A stretch of 64,000 nucleotides of DNA. Origin: Epinephelus fuscoguttatus (taxonomy: Eukaryota; Chordata; Actinopteri; Perciformes; Serranidae). Positions 37,001 to 50,220 of this stretch are shown piece by piece (the stretch's first letter is position 1; each line of letters begins with the position of its first letter). The position numbers and the translations under genes were made by a program. Under the pieces are notes generated by a model, which worked only from the letters and a program-made list of their open reading frames with translations, ran no database searches and was not told the origin of the DNA. Where the stretch lies: the NCBI RefSeq assembly GCF_011397635.1, contig NC_064765.1:29478632-29542631 (forward strand), written 5' to 3'.

Positions 37001-40000
37001 AAAGTTCTGAATGGATTTTGATGAAATTTTCAGGAAAGGTTGATAATGGGACAAGGAACAGATGATAAAATTTTGGTGGTGATCGGTTGAAGCAAAGTGG
37101 ATAAAATAAAAATGGCAGGAAATCTGAGCTGCTTGGCGGAGGTCTGCGCTCTCTGAGTGCTCTAGTTTTCTCAATGTACTGCTTCATTTTGTGGTCAATT
37201 AAATGTAGCAAAGCTGTAGGAAATGCTCGGCATAATTTCCACAAGACCACCAGACCAGCACAAGACCATCACAGAAATTCCAACTTAAATGATTCATCTA
37301 AACAATAGTCGTTTCAGCTGCAGATCCAACACATATTCCATCAGCTAAGTAATGTATTCATCTTGGGACGTATCGGCTTCTGCATCTGGTCAATACTACT
37401 CGGACTACAAACAGAAACCAGAATGCTTCCAATACCAAAATGCTTTTATATGTTTATAGAGATAAGCAATCACCTAACCCTTCTTTCCAATGCTGGAATG
37501 CATCCAAGTACTTTTACTCGAGTACTGTACTGATGTACAATTTACAGGTGCTTGTACTTTAGTCCACCTGATCCTCGATTTGTAAATGTTTTTCACTGTT
37601 TCATCACTACATCAAATCCAACTCTAGCCAGTGTCTCACTATCACTGTCCTCATTCATATTTTAAGAAGCTACAAATTATATTCAGCCACAAAAGAAAAG
37701 CTGGAAATCAGAACAGAAGAACAAAGAGTTGTTGCATAGAGATGATACACCGTCTCATCTAGTTGCACTGGTGTGAACTAGCTGGTTTCTAGAACGTTGC
37801 AGAACTTGCTTGCAAGTAGTTGCCTGTTTCACCTCATCTGGTTGCAAATCTTTGGTTTGAACTGGGCTTTAGGTAATGAAAACCCAATAATTTGTATTTT
37901 AGGTGATTATAAACTAATGAAAACACAGTTATAAATATCATATTTCATTTCTGCCAATAGATGCCCCTAAATCCTTTTACACTTGACCTTTAAAATCAGC
38001 CCCACCTTTGCCAGCTGCAAGATTAAATTAATGTATGCATTAAATTAATCACAAATTATAATACAGCTATAAAATATATAATTCTGAAATTGGCCATTTT
38101 TGTACTTAAAAGGACCGCCCACAACATAGAGGTGGCTGAGCCAGCGGCTGGGAGCTAACGGTGCTAACAACGGCAACAGTGCTGACAGAACAGCCACTCC
38201 CCCCCAGTGTTAACTGAGAGGGCGGACGGTGGGTGCTACGCTTCACCAACGACAACATCCTAATATCAGTGGTAACCGCTGTATGAGAGCTGTACAGAGC
38301 GGCGGTGATGAGCTGGGACTCACATGCATGCACAGCTCAGGTTAGCGTGACTTCATTCACTGCTCAGAATGGCATTACTCCACTATATCTTTATACAGCA
38401 AATAGTTGTTTTCTGCTTGTTAATACTCTAAATGTTGTACACACAACCTTAAAATATATATGCTAATTCTTTTGTGCTTTTACTTAAAATTTTGTACGCA
38501 GTACTTTTACTTGTAATATAGAGTATTTTTACTTCTTCCACCACTGCTTCTCTCTAGTGCAGGACAGAGGAGTCCAAGTTCAGCACGTCCATGTCCATCA
38601 TGTCTGGAATTAACCCATTTACACTAAGCAAAGTCTTGTTTACTGTACACACACACACACACACACACACCTTCCCCAGAATAACAACAGTCAGATCACA
38701 TCGGAGTCACAGGACAGACTGTTGACAACAAACTTTCAGCAGCTTTACTTATTACACAGCAGCTCTGTGAGAACCACATGAATGAGACAGAAAATTAACT
38801 GCCCACCCACTCGATCGCTTGCTTTCTCCTACACACATCCTAACACCTAAAACACTGAACGCTGGTAGTACAAACAGCTGTCCTGTACCATCAAACATCC
38901 TTTATTGCACCATAAAGTATTTGTCTCAGGTGTTTGTTTGTCAGGTCAGCACCTGATGAGCAGGATGTGAATGTGATCCGCCTGCTGCAGGTTGTAAAGT
39001 CACCAGTAAGAATGTAAATGCATCTGCACTCACCGGGATGTAGAATGTGTTCATCTTGGGATCTTCGTTGGCAGTGAAGAGCATACCTGGCAGTGAGACA
39101 CAGGATGCAGACAAAACAATGTGAGGACGGATGCAGGGCAGATATTAATAGAGCCCATCTGTGGTGGAGGAACTGAATTTACTTCCAGTCATGTATATTT
39201 TAAGATCCTGCTTCGCTTGAAAAAATTAAACTGGTATACAAAACAGTGAAAAGGGCTGACACAGATTTTACTTTGCATATCCTAAAAGCAGAATTAGAAA
39301 ACTGCTAAATTTTAGACAGTATAAGGAAGTAGGGAAACAAGAATTTGAATTTCTTTAACTCACTGTTCTATGACAGCTTAAAGGATGAACCTCATTCACA
39401 AAAACTTGAGAAAAAAATCCTTACATTAAAAAAATCTAATTACGTCGGGACTAAATGATTATTTCTATGATGACTTGATTGTGAAAGTTCACCTTTAGTT
39501 TTGTTCCTTGTGAAAACTGATTGGCATGCAATGACAGACAAGATAGAACTGTAAAGTCAAACAGTTTGTGAGCTCCACTGTAAAATGGCGCCACCCAGAG
39601 GTGAAAGATGGCTGCACAGATGCTAGAAGTTGTGACCTACCACCAATTTCATTTCTCCTGACCTCTATATTAGTGACTGTTTGTTGTAACACACTTCAAG
39701 GTCACTATTTATGTTAGTCTGTATAGTTTATTTCATGCTTCATTTGTACATGGTACATATTCATTATGTATTTACCCTTACTAAGAATTGATATGGTTTG
39801 GATTTTTTGAAGTGGGGGTGTATGGGGTACTTATCCATAATCAGTGTATTACACACAGTAGATGTCAGTCGGCACGGCTCCGCTTTACAGAAGCAGGCTG
39901 GAGTCCAACACGGAAGCTAAGTGATGTCCTGCTGTGGATGGGTCAGCACTCAGCAACAAAACATATTTTACCCTCCTTAAGTCCCACCTAAAAAAATCAG

Positions 40001-41210
40001 TATCAGTTTAAGTATTTGCTATATTGAGAGTATTTTCATGGCTTTAGCTTTCCACCAGAAAGCCCAATTTGACGGGGAAGCTGTTAACGGCTTTAGCTCC
40101 CCATCTATTCGCTCCGCAAAGCCACCAGACTCCATTGAGAAAAACAGTAATTTTAGTTTTCTGAAAACAGGAGCTGCTGGTCTACCTCTGCTTCAGTCAG
40201 GTAGTTTGTTTGTGTTATAGTGTGACTTTGGTGAATCTGAACTAATCCTTGTTTACGTGAAAGTCACACAATAACACAAACAACCTAACTTATCGAGGCA
40301 GCGGTAGACCAGCAGCTCCTGTGTCCAGCAATGTTAAATCACTGGTTTTCTCAATGGAGTCTTGCTTTGAAAATAGTGATGTAACAGCTTGATTTTACTG
40401 TTTGGAATCACTGCCTGACATTAAGGTAAAGCAGTGAAAACACTCTTAATATAGCGTACATGATTTTTTTAAGTGGGACTATTTACGTGTAATGCTGACC
40501 CCTCCACAGTAGTTCATTGCTTAGCTTCCGTGTTGGACTCCTGCCAGCTTCTCCAAACTGGGGCGTGCCAACTGACCTCTACTGTATGTAATATAAGGTC
40601 TATGAATCAGTACCCCATACAACACCACTTCAAAAAATCTGAAATATCCCTTTAAAAGGGGCGAGGCACCATTAGTTGTATTTTTTGCCCCCTCCATTTT
40701 AGCTTTATGTATCCATAGAAAAATAGCAAAGACAACAAAATTATTGGCAGCAATATGTGTGACTATCACTTAGCTGCTGTTCCAGAACAGTGAACAGCAC
40801 TGTTTATTGTGTGTGGGGGGTGCTTGCGCATAAAAACATTGACAGGCAGAACATTTAGCTTAGCTGGGTAAAAATCATTGAGCTACTTTGAAGTCTCTAT
40901 TTTCAAATACATGTTTTTTAAAATCTGCCATTTGATGAAAATTGTTGCGCACACAAACGTTGCACAGAGTCTGATGGGTTTTATTCCTCTATTTGTTGCT
41001 AACATTTGCAATACGAGACAAAATGGAAAGACGTGTTCCTTTGCTTCTCTTCACTGGTGGTGCCTCCCTGACTTCTGCCACTCTCTGGCCGTGTTTTACA
41101 TTTCGCACCATGGCTACCTGAGGGGGCTGAGCTGTCCATCCTCTGTGTCTCCACACTGTCGCTCTCTGTCTTTCTGTGTGCGGTCCTCATTCTCTATTAC
41201 ATCCTCCACC

Positions 41211-41244
<34 letters not shown>

Positions 41245-44200
41245 CCTGAATACTATCGGACCTGTTTAAAGTAAGCTTTCGGAGTTACAAAATGATACCG
41301 TGTGCCCTGTTTTTCTCTCTTGGTGCAGATGTGTCTCGCAAGTTACACCAGATTTTCTTCACTTCTTCTTGGTCAAACAACTCAAAAGGCTTTATCGGAT
41401 GCAAAAAAACGCAGGAAATCAATCCTGTTCCTGGAACTTTAATGTGTGTGAATGTGAGCTTGTATTCATTATTGAATGTGAAACAATTGCGGCCCAAAAA
41501 TACAAATTCAGGTGTGCAGAAGCCTTTGGCCTGCTTGTTTTTCGTGGCTGTAAATGTGATGAACTTTTGGCCATAGTTCAACTTTCCCACCGCTGTAGCA
41601 ACTCACAGACAAAAGGGAAACGACAGGGAAGTGATGGACAGTCAGAAAAAGAGAGAGCTGAGCGCCACTAACGGCTGTTTCTAGCACCTGAGCACCTAGC
41701 ACCTCCTCCTGTGGACTGAGAATTGTTCATAAGTTCAAGAAATATTTAGTATTCTGCGAGAAATAAATGTATTCTTTGATTTTTAAACAGTAGCCTTATG
41801 TTGTTGTGATTAAGCCTAGTTATAATGATTTATTGGGAGAAACCAAGCAATTCTCAGCACCCCTATTTAGCCCGGATGGAATGATCATTAGTTCCACAAC
41901 CATATTTTCCTGCCACTGTGACGATCTGACTGTGAGACTGCAGGCTCCTTCAATCAACTCATTGAGTAGTGGGCTTTTCTAGGTCACCTCTAGTATCAAG
42001 CATTCTAGTTTTTTAAAGTTACTTTTCTTTGATCTCCTCTTCTACTTCTGCTGTTGTGACACTTGTGTTTCACTGCATGGGACCAATAAAGTTTATCCTC
42101 TGTCATGATCTTGTCGGAGAAGTTATTCTCACCTGATTTAGGGTAGATGCAAACATCATTGACGTTGGCCTGAGGCTGTATGGAGGTGAAGACCTTGCCC
42201 TGTGGCGAACAGATGGAGCAGATAAGAGAAAAATGGCATCAGAAAGAGTCTCGAGAGATCTGGAGAGTCCAGACCTGGTACTGGTGTTAGAATGCTTCCA
42301 CACTTGTGGCTGTTACTGAATCTTACAGTGTCTTTGTTCCAGATTTTTATAATCTTAGAGTCGGCGGACACAACCAGGTCCAGTTGATCGTGGAAGTTTA
42401 GGGACTTGATCGGCAGGTTGTAGAAGTGGTCTTTAACCAGCAGCGGCTGGCTGGAGCGCAGGTCATAGAGCAGCACCTTCAAGACAAAGCAAAGGGTGGA
42501 TGACACCACTGCAATTTAGAAATCTATTTGGAGTCTCCATTAAATAAAAAACTCATTTTCCCAGTTTTAATACTGTGTACATGTAAACTGATAATTTAAC
42601 TCTTGTTATATGCCAAATACATGCATGAACAAATGAGTATCAAGAGTATTTTTACATGAAAGTCCCCGTCTTTTCTCTTTCTGTAAAACCAGGTAAAACC
42701 ATTTCAAATGTGATGATTCATTGTGCACTTGGGGGTGTTTGCAAAAGGTCATTTAATCAAATGAGACTCTGGGCTTCCAAAGGCTTAAATAAAACTAAAA
42801 AAATCTGAGTGTGTTCAAGACCGTTGTAATATTCCCCTCAGCAACTGTTTCGTTGACATCAAAACCGACCACTACATTAAACCAAAAGAAGCGTCATCAC
42901 AAAGGCTGCTACTGAACTTTGCGTCAAAACTGAGCTTGTTTGGAGGCCGAATGACATCAGCCACCTCTTTGTGACTCAACTAATCTCAGAAGGAAGAGGC
43001 AGAATTTCATGCCATGTGGGCAGCTGGTAGTTTATAAACAGACAGGAAGTGGAGAATGAAGCAGTATAGAGTATTCAGCCACACCAACAGGACTGATGTC
43101 CAGCTGCTGCAGACGGCCACCATTAAAAAACTGCATGTCACACTTGTTGGAAACATCAGCCTAAAACAAAGCATAATGTTTAATGGCTCACCTGTCCTGT
43201 GCTGGTGCCCACTGCCATGGAGAGGGAGCCGTTAAACTTCAGCGCACTAACTGAGGGCAAACTTTGAACTCTGTCAACAGAAACAAAAAAAAAAACAACA
43301 TAAGTGAGACACAAAGACAAAACTATAAAACAATGCTTAACACTGCTCATGGCTCCAGACAGGAGAAAACTGTGAATCCAATGAAAGCTTCTATTTCTTA
43401 TGTGTGCCATAATGATGCACAGCTTGTAGCTAGGTTTCGTGCTGAGATACTGGCAATGGAGAAAAGTGTCATGTGGCTACATATGCATCGTCAGGCTGAC
43501 ATCGGCTGAAATCTTTGACCTCTCAGTGTGGCAGCTCGGTACTTACTCCGTTCCTTCGGCGAGGCTGCTCAGGGCGCAGTCCAGCATGCCCACTCTGTTC
43601 CGTACACGAGGGTCCCAGCATTCGACCTTTCCCTGGTAACCAAAAGGAAGAGAAGTCAAACAGTCAGACACATGCAGGGCAGCAGAAGATTTGAGGAAGC
43701 TTCCACTTTCTGACTCTGGAGAGATTTTTTAAACTTACTGGGACTTTTTACAACCAATTAAAAGCTGCAATAAGCAACTTCTTATGTCGGCTAATTCTTA
43801 TGTAAGTGAGAGGTAATCATTCGAAACACTTGAACTTTAACACCCTGAAATCATGTAACACACTTATTTTTATCAGCCCAGCTGGTGTGTGATGTCTATA
43901 CCAAACAACAATATCAAATATTAAGGAATCTAAAAACGAATAAAGCCAGTTTCAGAACCACCTTAACCTTTTTCCCACTAAAATAAGTTCATAGCGGTAT
44001 ATGTGGGATTTTTAAGTGTACCAAACCTGCTAAAATAAACAATAGACTCCTTTTCCATTGTCAGCAGAAGAGTATGCCTTTAACACAGCGATAAACAAAT
44101 TAGTAAACTGTAGAAAGCAGCATGGAGGTCAGTGAAAATCTGTTACTTATTCGGCTAGTAATTTTAAACTTGATGCTGATTAAATTTGGAATGATGTTCA

Positions 44201-47200
44201 AGTGTCCAAGCGTTGCTTAGACGGAGACAGACGGAATTTGTGACTATGTGACCGTGTGTGACTGTTGTGTTTTACTTTAAGCACATGTAGCATAAAGAAT
44301 CGTGATGAAGAATGCTCCAAAGATAAGTCTTCTGACTGATTTTCACCAACGACATTTCAGTTTTTAAATAGTGATTTTTATCTCCATAGCCATATCTAGG
44401 ATTTAGTACAGTGTATGTGGAGCTGCAGTATCGGGTTCACAACCTTCAACCTATCTGACCCAACTGCGAGCAGTGCTACCCTCTTTTTGTTGCGCCAAAT
44501 AACTAACTAAAACCGAACCTATCAGAAAATTGAACACATGATCAAACATCAGTGTACCAAGAACGACCTAAAATGAGAGAAACCATCTTTGGGAAAATGT
44601 GACATGTACTTTAATCCTTAGCCAGCCACCAAGGCATCAAGATGTTTTGGCTTTTAGGGAGCTGGCATGACGTCCATCTTTATGCACAGTGATTACAATG
44701 AACTATTCACAGCCACACACGGTCAGCGTTTCCCTTGTGTCTGCTAATATCTGTGCCTCATTTCACACACAGCCTGCTATGGTATTTACCTCAGAGGTTC
44801 CTGTGGCAAACAAATGATGAACGGGGTTGATGTCACACACATTGTTCTCCCTGAAAGGTCAAGAAAAACAAGCACCATGAACATCAGCTGAGAGCAGTGA
44901 TGGCAAAGAGCTTACTTATTGTTATTAGATGAACAGTTAGGGTAAACACTTTGTAATACTTACACAGCATCAGTCTGAAGCGAGTTGAGGAAGCGCCCCT
45001 GTTCCAGGTTCAGTCTGAACACCTCGGAACTGAAAATGAAAACAAAAACATAAACAGTGCCACGCAACCAGCTTATTCCTCCGACATGCACAGGATAAAT
45101 CTACAAACAAGCAAGAATGTCAGAGTGCCTCAACAACCTTTCATTCAATTATACTCTCACCTTGTCCCCACAAAATAGAGGTCACAGGACGGATAGTGGT
45201 ACGAAAAGTCCCGTCCAAACTTTGGAATGCGTGTCTTGTAGTAGTGTCCATGCTGCGAGTGGAACTCTACGTAGCGGTCACAGTGCAAGAACACCAACTG
45301 TACAGACAAACGGAAAAACACAGAGAATATTTTAAATCAAGTGTAAATCAAAGACGCTGGAAAAACACTACAGTTTGAGACCAGTGGAAATTCAACTGCA
45401 TTAGCATTTCGAGAGTATTATGTATTATAAAACCATCACCAGCTGTGCTACTTATTAGAGGTGGGAATCACCAGAGGATCCACGATACTTGAGTCACGAT
45501 ACAATATTACTGGGATTTTAAATATGTTGTGATATGCAGAGTGTTGCAATAAAATATATTGCGATATATAACCTTTTTTAAACTGTGAAACATGTCCCAA
45601 AAGGAAAACTTTGTAAACATCTGTTTAATCTGATAAGATAAAGTTTTCAGTCTGTTCAATTCACTTCAGCCATTTTTTTGGCAACAGCACAATGTATCTA
45701 GTGGACTGAAAAAGCAATTGATTATATTATTCTTGTGGGCTACCTGAAGTTTTATTTGTCACATTAATAGTTTATATGATAAAAAAAATGGATACACTGT
45801 GTGCTGATACGATATTGCCACACAAATATATCGTGATACTATGCTGTATCGTTTTTTTTTCTCCAAACTATTTCTGAATTTATTATAGATTACATGTTTT
45901 TCCAAATTACTCTTACGTGCTGTGATAATGTGTGACTGTCACCTCTAAAGAGAACTTTAACCACCTCGAAATCCTCTATATTATATTTAAAAGATATGTT
46001 TGGAATCACCTGTAATATTGATGTTCTTCTTCTTTCCTTCAATAATGAATATTTTAACAGGGATAAAAGCAGTATAATTCAGACACCAAATGTATTTACA
46101 TTGAATTGAATGACTAAAACTTCTATCTAATTAATGTCCTCATAGTGTTGATGGGGAAAATACAGCTGGAGCTAACTATTTCTATTGTGACGTTTGAAGA
46201 AGAGCTTTGTTACAGCAACACCTGTTAATTCCAGCTTGTGATAGGCATTACTGTGCACTCAACACTGAAACAGGAACCTGTTCCTATTTCATCTGCACAC
46301 ATTCTGATGCCTTAAGCTTCCAGTTTCTTTCACCAATGGCTGGTGGTTTCTTCTGCTCTTATTGAACTGCTGCTCAGAGGGATCTTTGTCTCTCTCTGCC
46401 CTTTCAGTTGTCAGTCTGTTTGAACCTTGGTACAGTGTTTTGTTCTCTGTGTACATGACTTTTTATTCAAGCCCTCCATACAAAATAACATCTATTTGTA
46501 AAGAGGACTTTCTACAACCTAAAAGCATGAAAGACCATTCAAAAATATAGAGTGGTCCTTTCATCAGTCTGACTGAACCCAATCATGCTTTTGTGGCAGG
46601 TTATGCAGTTAATCAATATGAGGGTGTCTGCTGAAAAAGAAACTGTCTTCAATGGCTATACTGAGTGTTTTTTTTTTATTGTATAAGGTTTTAAGTCATT
46701 AAAAAACATTATTCTAATCACAGAAATGTCTCTTTAGAAACTGCTCTTCAAGGATCCTGGATAACTTTGATGTCTAGTTCTTATTGTTTTACAGGTGATG
46801 ACCAAAGTGCCCTTACCTGTTTCTGATAATCTCACACTGAGCTGCAGTTGGTAACCTTTATAAAAATTAATTTGTGTCATATTTGCTGAAACTGTCACTA
46901 CATCCTGACCATTTTGTGAAAAAAAATTTTGTTCCTCTACCTCCTCCTAGGTCTCCTCATGGTATCTACAATAATCCACTGCACGCGTAAATGAAAACAA
47001 CTAATCAGAGATGAGGAATCACTAAGCTGTCAGTCATGCTCCTGAACTGCAGGCAAACTATCACTCACCAAATTAGGCAGCACTGATCAAATATGAATTA
47101 AGCTTCTGTTACGGCATTGCCTATTTCCCGCCTGATGTGTTTTAAGAAACATGCTTTGCATAATGTTTAGCTGTAAAATGAAAATGTTTGTGACCTAGCT

Positions 47201-48458
47201 GACATTTTGAAAACAATCAAGCCAAACTTTGCAATCACCCACCAGCTGAAGCAAACTTTCTCAATATATTTTCTAAAAAAGTTACCAACTTTAGCTTAAC
47301 CAAAACTGTCATTAACCATGTGCATGTATAACAGCACAGATCATACATAAACACTAACAATTCCAACAGCGTCTGTAAACTGTTGCAGCAAGGGGTCCCC
47401 AAATGTCTTACCTTAGAGTAGTCATCAGACAGGATGTCGAAAGCCACAACTTTGAGAAAAACAGAAAAGAAATTCATCAGTTTAGTGCATAACATGGATG
47501 ACATATAACAAGTGACTGCGTCTACCAACTTACTATCTGAATCCAGACAGCGCTCAAACTTCAGTGACAACTGGTAGGTGTCATAGCAACGGATCCTGGG
47601 TTTGTATGTGCCTGAAAATAATGGAAAACATACACATAAAAATCTAGTTACTATCTGAACAGGCCTGTTCTGACACCTGATGTCACTCTCACTTTTAAGG
47701 AGTGTTTGCTGAAACACTGTCATCCGTTTGTCTTACCCGCTGCCAGGACGAACTGACCATCCCTGGATACTTTGATGGACGTGCACACTGTGGGCATCTC
47801 AAAGTCCTGGATGAGCTCAATCCTGCGCTGGATGTCTGGGAGGAAAAATAAGATAACTCAGAATTAGGGCATACATCTTAAAGACATTAACCAGTCTGTG
47901 AAGCTGAAATTATGGAGGTCAACTCACCGACATCTTTCTTTTGTAACTGTCTCTTTTTCCGATCTGACAGCCACTGTATTAAAGAGGGAGAGCTGATTAG
48001 GGTTTGGCATTATTACAGCAATACTTTCAAATATTATGTCTATGTTTCATATTACTAACTTCTGATCTCTATGTTTTTTATCTTAGTTTAGGTCAATTAT
48101 TATTAACAGTGCAACACTGGCTACAATGAGTGGCGCATATTGAGGTATGGAGGTTAAACCGAGGAGTCTTTAAAGCTAGGTTTGTTCCTTTACCTATATT
48201 AAACATTATGTTGAGGTGCTGTGTTGTTTAATAGAGATTAATACTGACATTTTCTTAATATACACTGTCAGGACTGCTGCTGTCAAGGCTAGCTGTGTAA
48301 GCTAGCTCTTGCTTCAAGGTAAGTACTGACTTTCTAAATAATGTTATTAGACATAGCTAAGCGTTAGCAGCGAGCTAAGTTACGCTTCTTACCTCCGGAA
48401 GAGATTTCCCGTGACTTAAATTATAAATCTTCACATCATTCACGCTGGATATCTGCAT
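28099..48458 (-). CDS. nol10: nucleolar protein 10
   Basis: Complete gene of 725 aa in 21 coding exons. In transcript order: 48458-48393, 47973-47928, 47835-47737, 47611-47534, 47449-47412, 45297-45161, 45029-44964, 44850-44790, 43632-43547, 43270-43192, 42476-42327, 42199-42133, 39086-39034, 34602-34476, 31709-31630, 31469-31371, 30950-30858, 30513-30337, 29915-29602, 29296-29194, 28257-28099. The sum is 2178 nt, in frame, with all GT-AG introns. The protein starts [18 protein letters not shown]. The N-terminal half is the WD40-like propeller (for example [30 protein letters not shown]). The NUC153-type motif [19 protein letters not shown] is near residues 487-505. After it come KRKKKLRLL, acidic and coiled-coil-like segments, and [15 protein letters not shown]. 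The C-terminus is an Arg-Gly-rich tail ending GRGRGRH, longer than the human end (human protein 688 aa). NOL10 family members act in nucleolar small-subunit ribosome assembly. It is divergent from the atp6v1c2 gene, as in human 2p25. Confidence 0.97.
28557..28870 (+). repeat. dispersed repeat in nol10 intron, copy 1 of 3
   Basis: It shares TTTTCCCACCAAAA-type start, 'agtatgcctttttgtt' and AGAAAGCAGCATGGAGG with 34051-34345 and 43961-44225. All three lie in nol10 introns in the same orientation. It lies in the last nol10 intron. Family unassigned. Confidence 0.75.
31710..34475. other. nol10 intron 14, mostly unique sequence
   Basis: A 2.77-kb intron between exons 14 and 15. It is AT-rich at 31900-32460. 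It holds a dispersed repeat copy at 34051-34345. The plus-strand frames around 33250-33600 lack splice support or homology and are taken as chance. Confidence 0.6.
34051..34345 (+). repeat. dispersed repeat in nol10 intron, copy 2 of 3
   Basis: It starts ACCTTTTCCACCAAAACAGG, then GAATATGCCTTTCTGTT, a T-rich run of about 20, and GGAAAGCAGCATGGAGGTCA. It ends at the CACTGCTTGGGTGG-like stretch. It resembles 28557-28870 and 43961-44225. Confidence 0.75.
35030..35335 (+). repeat. teleost dispersed repeat in nol10 intron 13
   Basis: It contains CAGCGACCTTGACCTTTGAC, CCTTGAGTCCAAGT, TTCTTGAGATATTG and GAAAACATGATGCCTCCTGCC. This is a signature repeated widely in teleost genomes. It is non-coding. 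Confidence 0.75.
36936..37165 (+). repeat. widespread dispersed repeat in nol10 intron 13
   Basis: It begins ATTACCTCCACCAAGGAGGT and ends with TGGCGGAGGTCTGCGCTCTC and GAGTGCTCTAG. A central part reads GATTTTGATGAAATTTTCAG. The repeat type is common in fish and other animal genomes. The open frames on its minus strand are repeat-derived. Confidence 0.75.
37478..38550. mobile_element. teleost repeat with inverted ends in nol10 intron 13
   Basis: The left part carries CAAGTACTTTTACTCGAGTAC and GTACTTTAGTCC. The right part carries GCAGTACTTTTACTTGTAAT and TATTTTTACTTCTTCCACCA. Both ends are of the ACTTTTACT-rich type seen at many dispersed fish repeats. The body has no transposase frame. The boundaries are approximate. 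Confidence 0.5.
38647..38672. repeat. (CA)n microsatellite
   Basis: A run of about 12 CA dinucleotides in nol10 intron 13. Confidence 0.9.
39796..40650. mobile_element. fold-back element in nol10 intron 12, copy 1
   Basis: The left end reads GGATTTTTTGAAGTGGGGGT then GTATGGGGTACTTATCC. The right end is its complement, GTACCCCATACAACACCACT then TCAAAAAATC. Arms extend well inward (CACAGTAGATGT, TTACAGAAGCAGGCTGGAGT and complements). A second member lies at 61205-61934. No coding capacity. Confidence 0.8.
41207..41243. repeat. (CAT)n trinucleotide repeat
   Basis: About 12 CAT/ATC units in nol10 intron 12. The plus-strand poly-Ser frame across it is an artefact of the repeat. Confidence 0.95.
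43961..44225 (+). repeat. dispersed repeat in nol10 intron, copy 3 of 3
   Basis: The third copy has CTTTTTCCCACTAAAATAAG, GAGTATGCCTTTAACAC and AGAAAGCAGCATGGAGGTCA. It is more diverged or shorter than the other two. It ends near GCGTTGCTTAGACGG. Confidence 0.7.
45298..47411. other. nol10 intron 5, repeat at its 3' part
   Basis: A 2.1-kb intron. The stretch 45450-45880 contains the GTGGGAATCACC...CACGATACAATATT and ATATTGCGATATAT phrases of a teleost dispersed repeat. No hidden exon or RNA gene was recognised in the rest. Confidence 0.55.
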
Positions 48459-48548
48459 TGTGGAAAGTGAAGACTCTGGTCACACATAACACTGTTACTA
48501 CACACCGGTGAACTGCACCGACTCCACGTTGTTGCTCCGGATCAAAAA

Positions 48549-48560
48549 CAGGAAGTGACG
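48549..48560. promoter_or_regulatory. ETS/CRE-like composite site at the nol10 promoter
   Basis: CAGGAAGTGACG, an ETS core (GGAA) fused to a CRE-like half site (TGACG), about 90 bases above the nol10 ATG. Such sites are common in TATA-less promoters of ribosome-biogenesis genes. No TATA box was seen here. Confidence 0.45.
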
Positions 48561-49800
48561 GTGAGTTTGCCGAAATAGGTCCGAGTAGAAACCGTAGTGA
48601 GTGAACACAGTTCCCCTCCTCACCGGAGTTATCGTGAGGTTTAAGTAATTAAAGAAACAATATCATTGATGGAATAGACAGAACTCTACAAGAGGTTAAT
48701 ATTTATTTTACATGCTTCGTTAAATAGCATACTTTTATCCGTACGTAGATAGACAATAAAGTTAGGGACTGTTCTCTGCTTACCAGAGGAGGGGTGATGT
48801 GGTGTGAATTGTTTTATATTTCATTTTATTTTGTTTTATTTTATCGTATTTTTATTTAATTTAATTTTATTTTGTTTTATTTGATCTTTTTTTTGCCCCT
48901 CCTGGAAGCTACACATATTTTTCCTTGGGCCTCCCTGAGTGCCTGTCAGAAAATGCATGACCCTTCCTCTAACATAAGTTAGTTATTTGATTTTAAAATT
49001 TACCCTTTAATGTTTGAAATTCAGAAATTAAAAGTTGAATACGAGTTGAAAAAAGCCTCTACGTGTTACACTCTTATCTATGCATTCATCCTACATGCTG
49101 ATTAGTTTGTGCAAACAGTTCATTCTGGGCAAAATGTTAAATGAGACATACACAGTAAAGTGATTTTGAAGTGTCACTTTTTTGATGGAAGCTTTTTTGC
49201 ATATGATGTTTTTTAAGGACTGTTGAATATTTAAAAATCTTGTCACAATTTCTGTTTTTACAGTTTCTGGCCATGATAAATGATGTAATTTGAATTGGTG
49301 AAAAAAAAAAAATAAAAAAAAAAACAAAAACAACCATTTGTAGTTATATGTCCCTCCCCTAAGCCAAATGAAAATATATATCCCCAACCCATGCTTAAAA
49401 AAATATTTGACATGCCTCCCCCTTTTTGCACCCTCCCCCCTCACAAGTAATGATTAGTCCCTTAGCTACAGATGTCTCTGTCACCATTTTAAATTGAAGC
49501 AAATATCAATTGATACACCTATCACGGTTTTTCAGGTTCACATGCTGTTACCAGGACATAACAGAAATAAATATGGGTAAAGGCATCTTACATTATGCAA
49601 TTTTTTTTGATTGTTCCCATGTTACATGTGAAAAAGCAGGCCTATTTAGAAACAATTAAACAGCACCTTAAATAGCACCTATATAATATTTTGAGAAACA
49701 TGCAGAGTGACAGCAAAGTTGCAAACTGAGTCAACCAGTTTCAGTGACGTATTCTGGTATAGCTACTCAAAGCACCTGGAGGTGATGTAACAGCTGCTGG
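48561..49800. other. intergenic region between the divergent nol10 and atp6v1c2 genes
   Basis: About 1.2 kb of AT-rich sequence with TTTTATTTTG-type runs near 48820-48890 and A-rich stretches near 49300. No exon is supported. It separates the two head-to-head promoters. Confidence 0.6.
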
Positions 49801-49804
49801 TGAT

Positions 49805-49911
49805 CCTAGAAGACAGTGGGCCGGCCGTGGCAGTCTCAGGTGGAGCTGCTGCTCAGACTTTCCAGCAGTCACAGTGGGACTGACACAGACGGTCATGAAG
49901 ATAACCTGACG
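49805..49911 (+). other. probable noncoding leader exon of the V-ATPase C subunit gene
   Basis: A sequence ending AACCTGACG is followed by a GTAAGA donor at 49912. An acceptor (GGGTCACAG) precedes the start exon near 50147. The 5' boundary is not determined. Confidence 0.4.
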
Positions 49912-50220
49912 GTAAGAATCCTTGCTTTGAGAGGTTTTTTCTTTTCATCTTACAGTTTCTTTTATTGGACTTCAAGTAGCCATGATCAAAGAAAATGTTA
50001 ATATGATGGGATACTCAGTGACAGAACAAATATATATAAACAAAATAATTAAATGTAATTTTAAAAGTCAGCTTATCATACAAGCTTTTAAGTTGATTTA
50101 TTTTTGAGTTCATCTCACTGTATGTGTGTTTGCTCTGGGTCACAGTCTGTTTAGTGCCAAACGCCTTGTTTCTGTGGGGAGGATTTTGACTGGAGGTCTC
50201 TATGTGAAGCACTGGGAGTC

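Noticed and set aside
41060..41249. Ser-rich open frame over the CAT repeat
   Set aside because: It is created by the (CAT)n run in a nol10 intron, with no splice sites or homology.
47235..47723. Minus-strand 162-aa open frame as a separate gene
   Set aside because: It is nol10 exons 4 and 5 read through the intron; the exons splice in frame with GT-AG sites.
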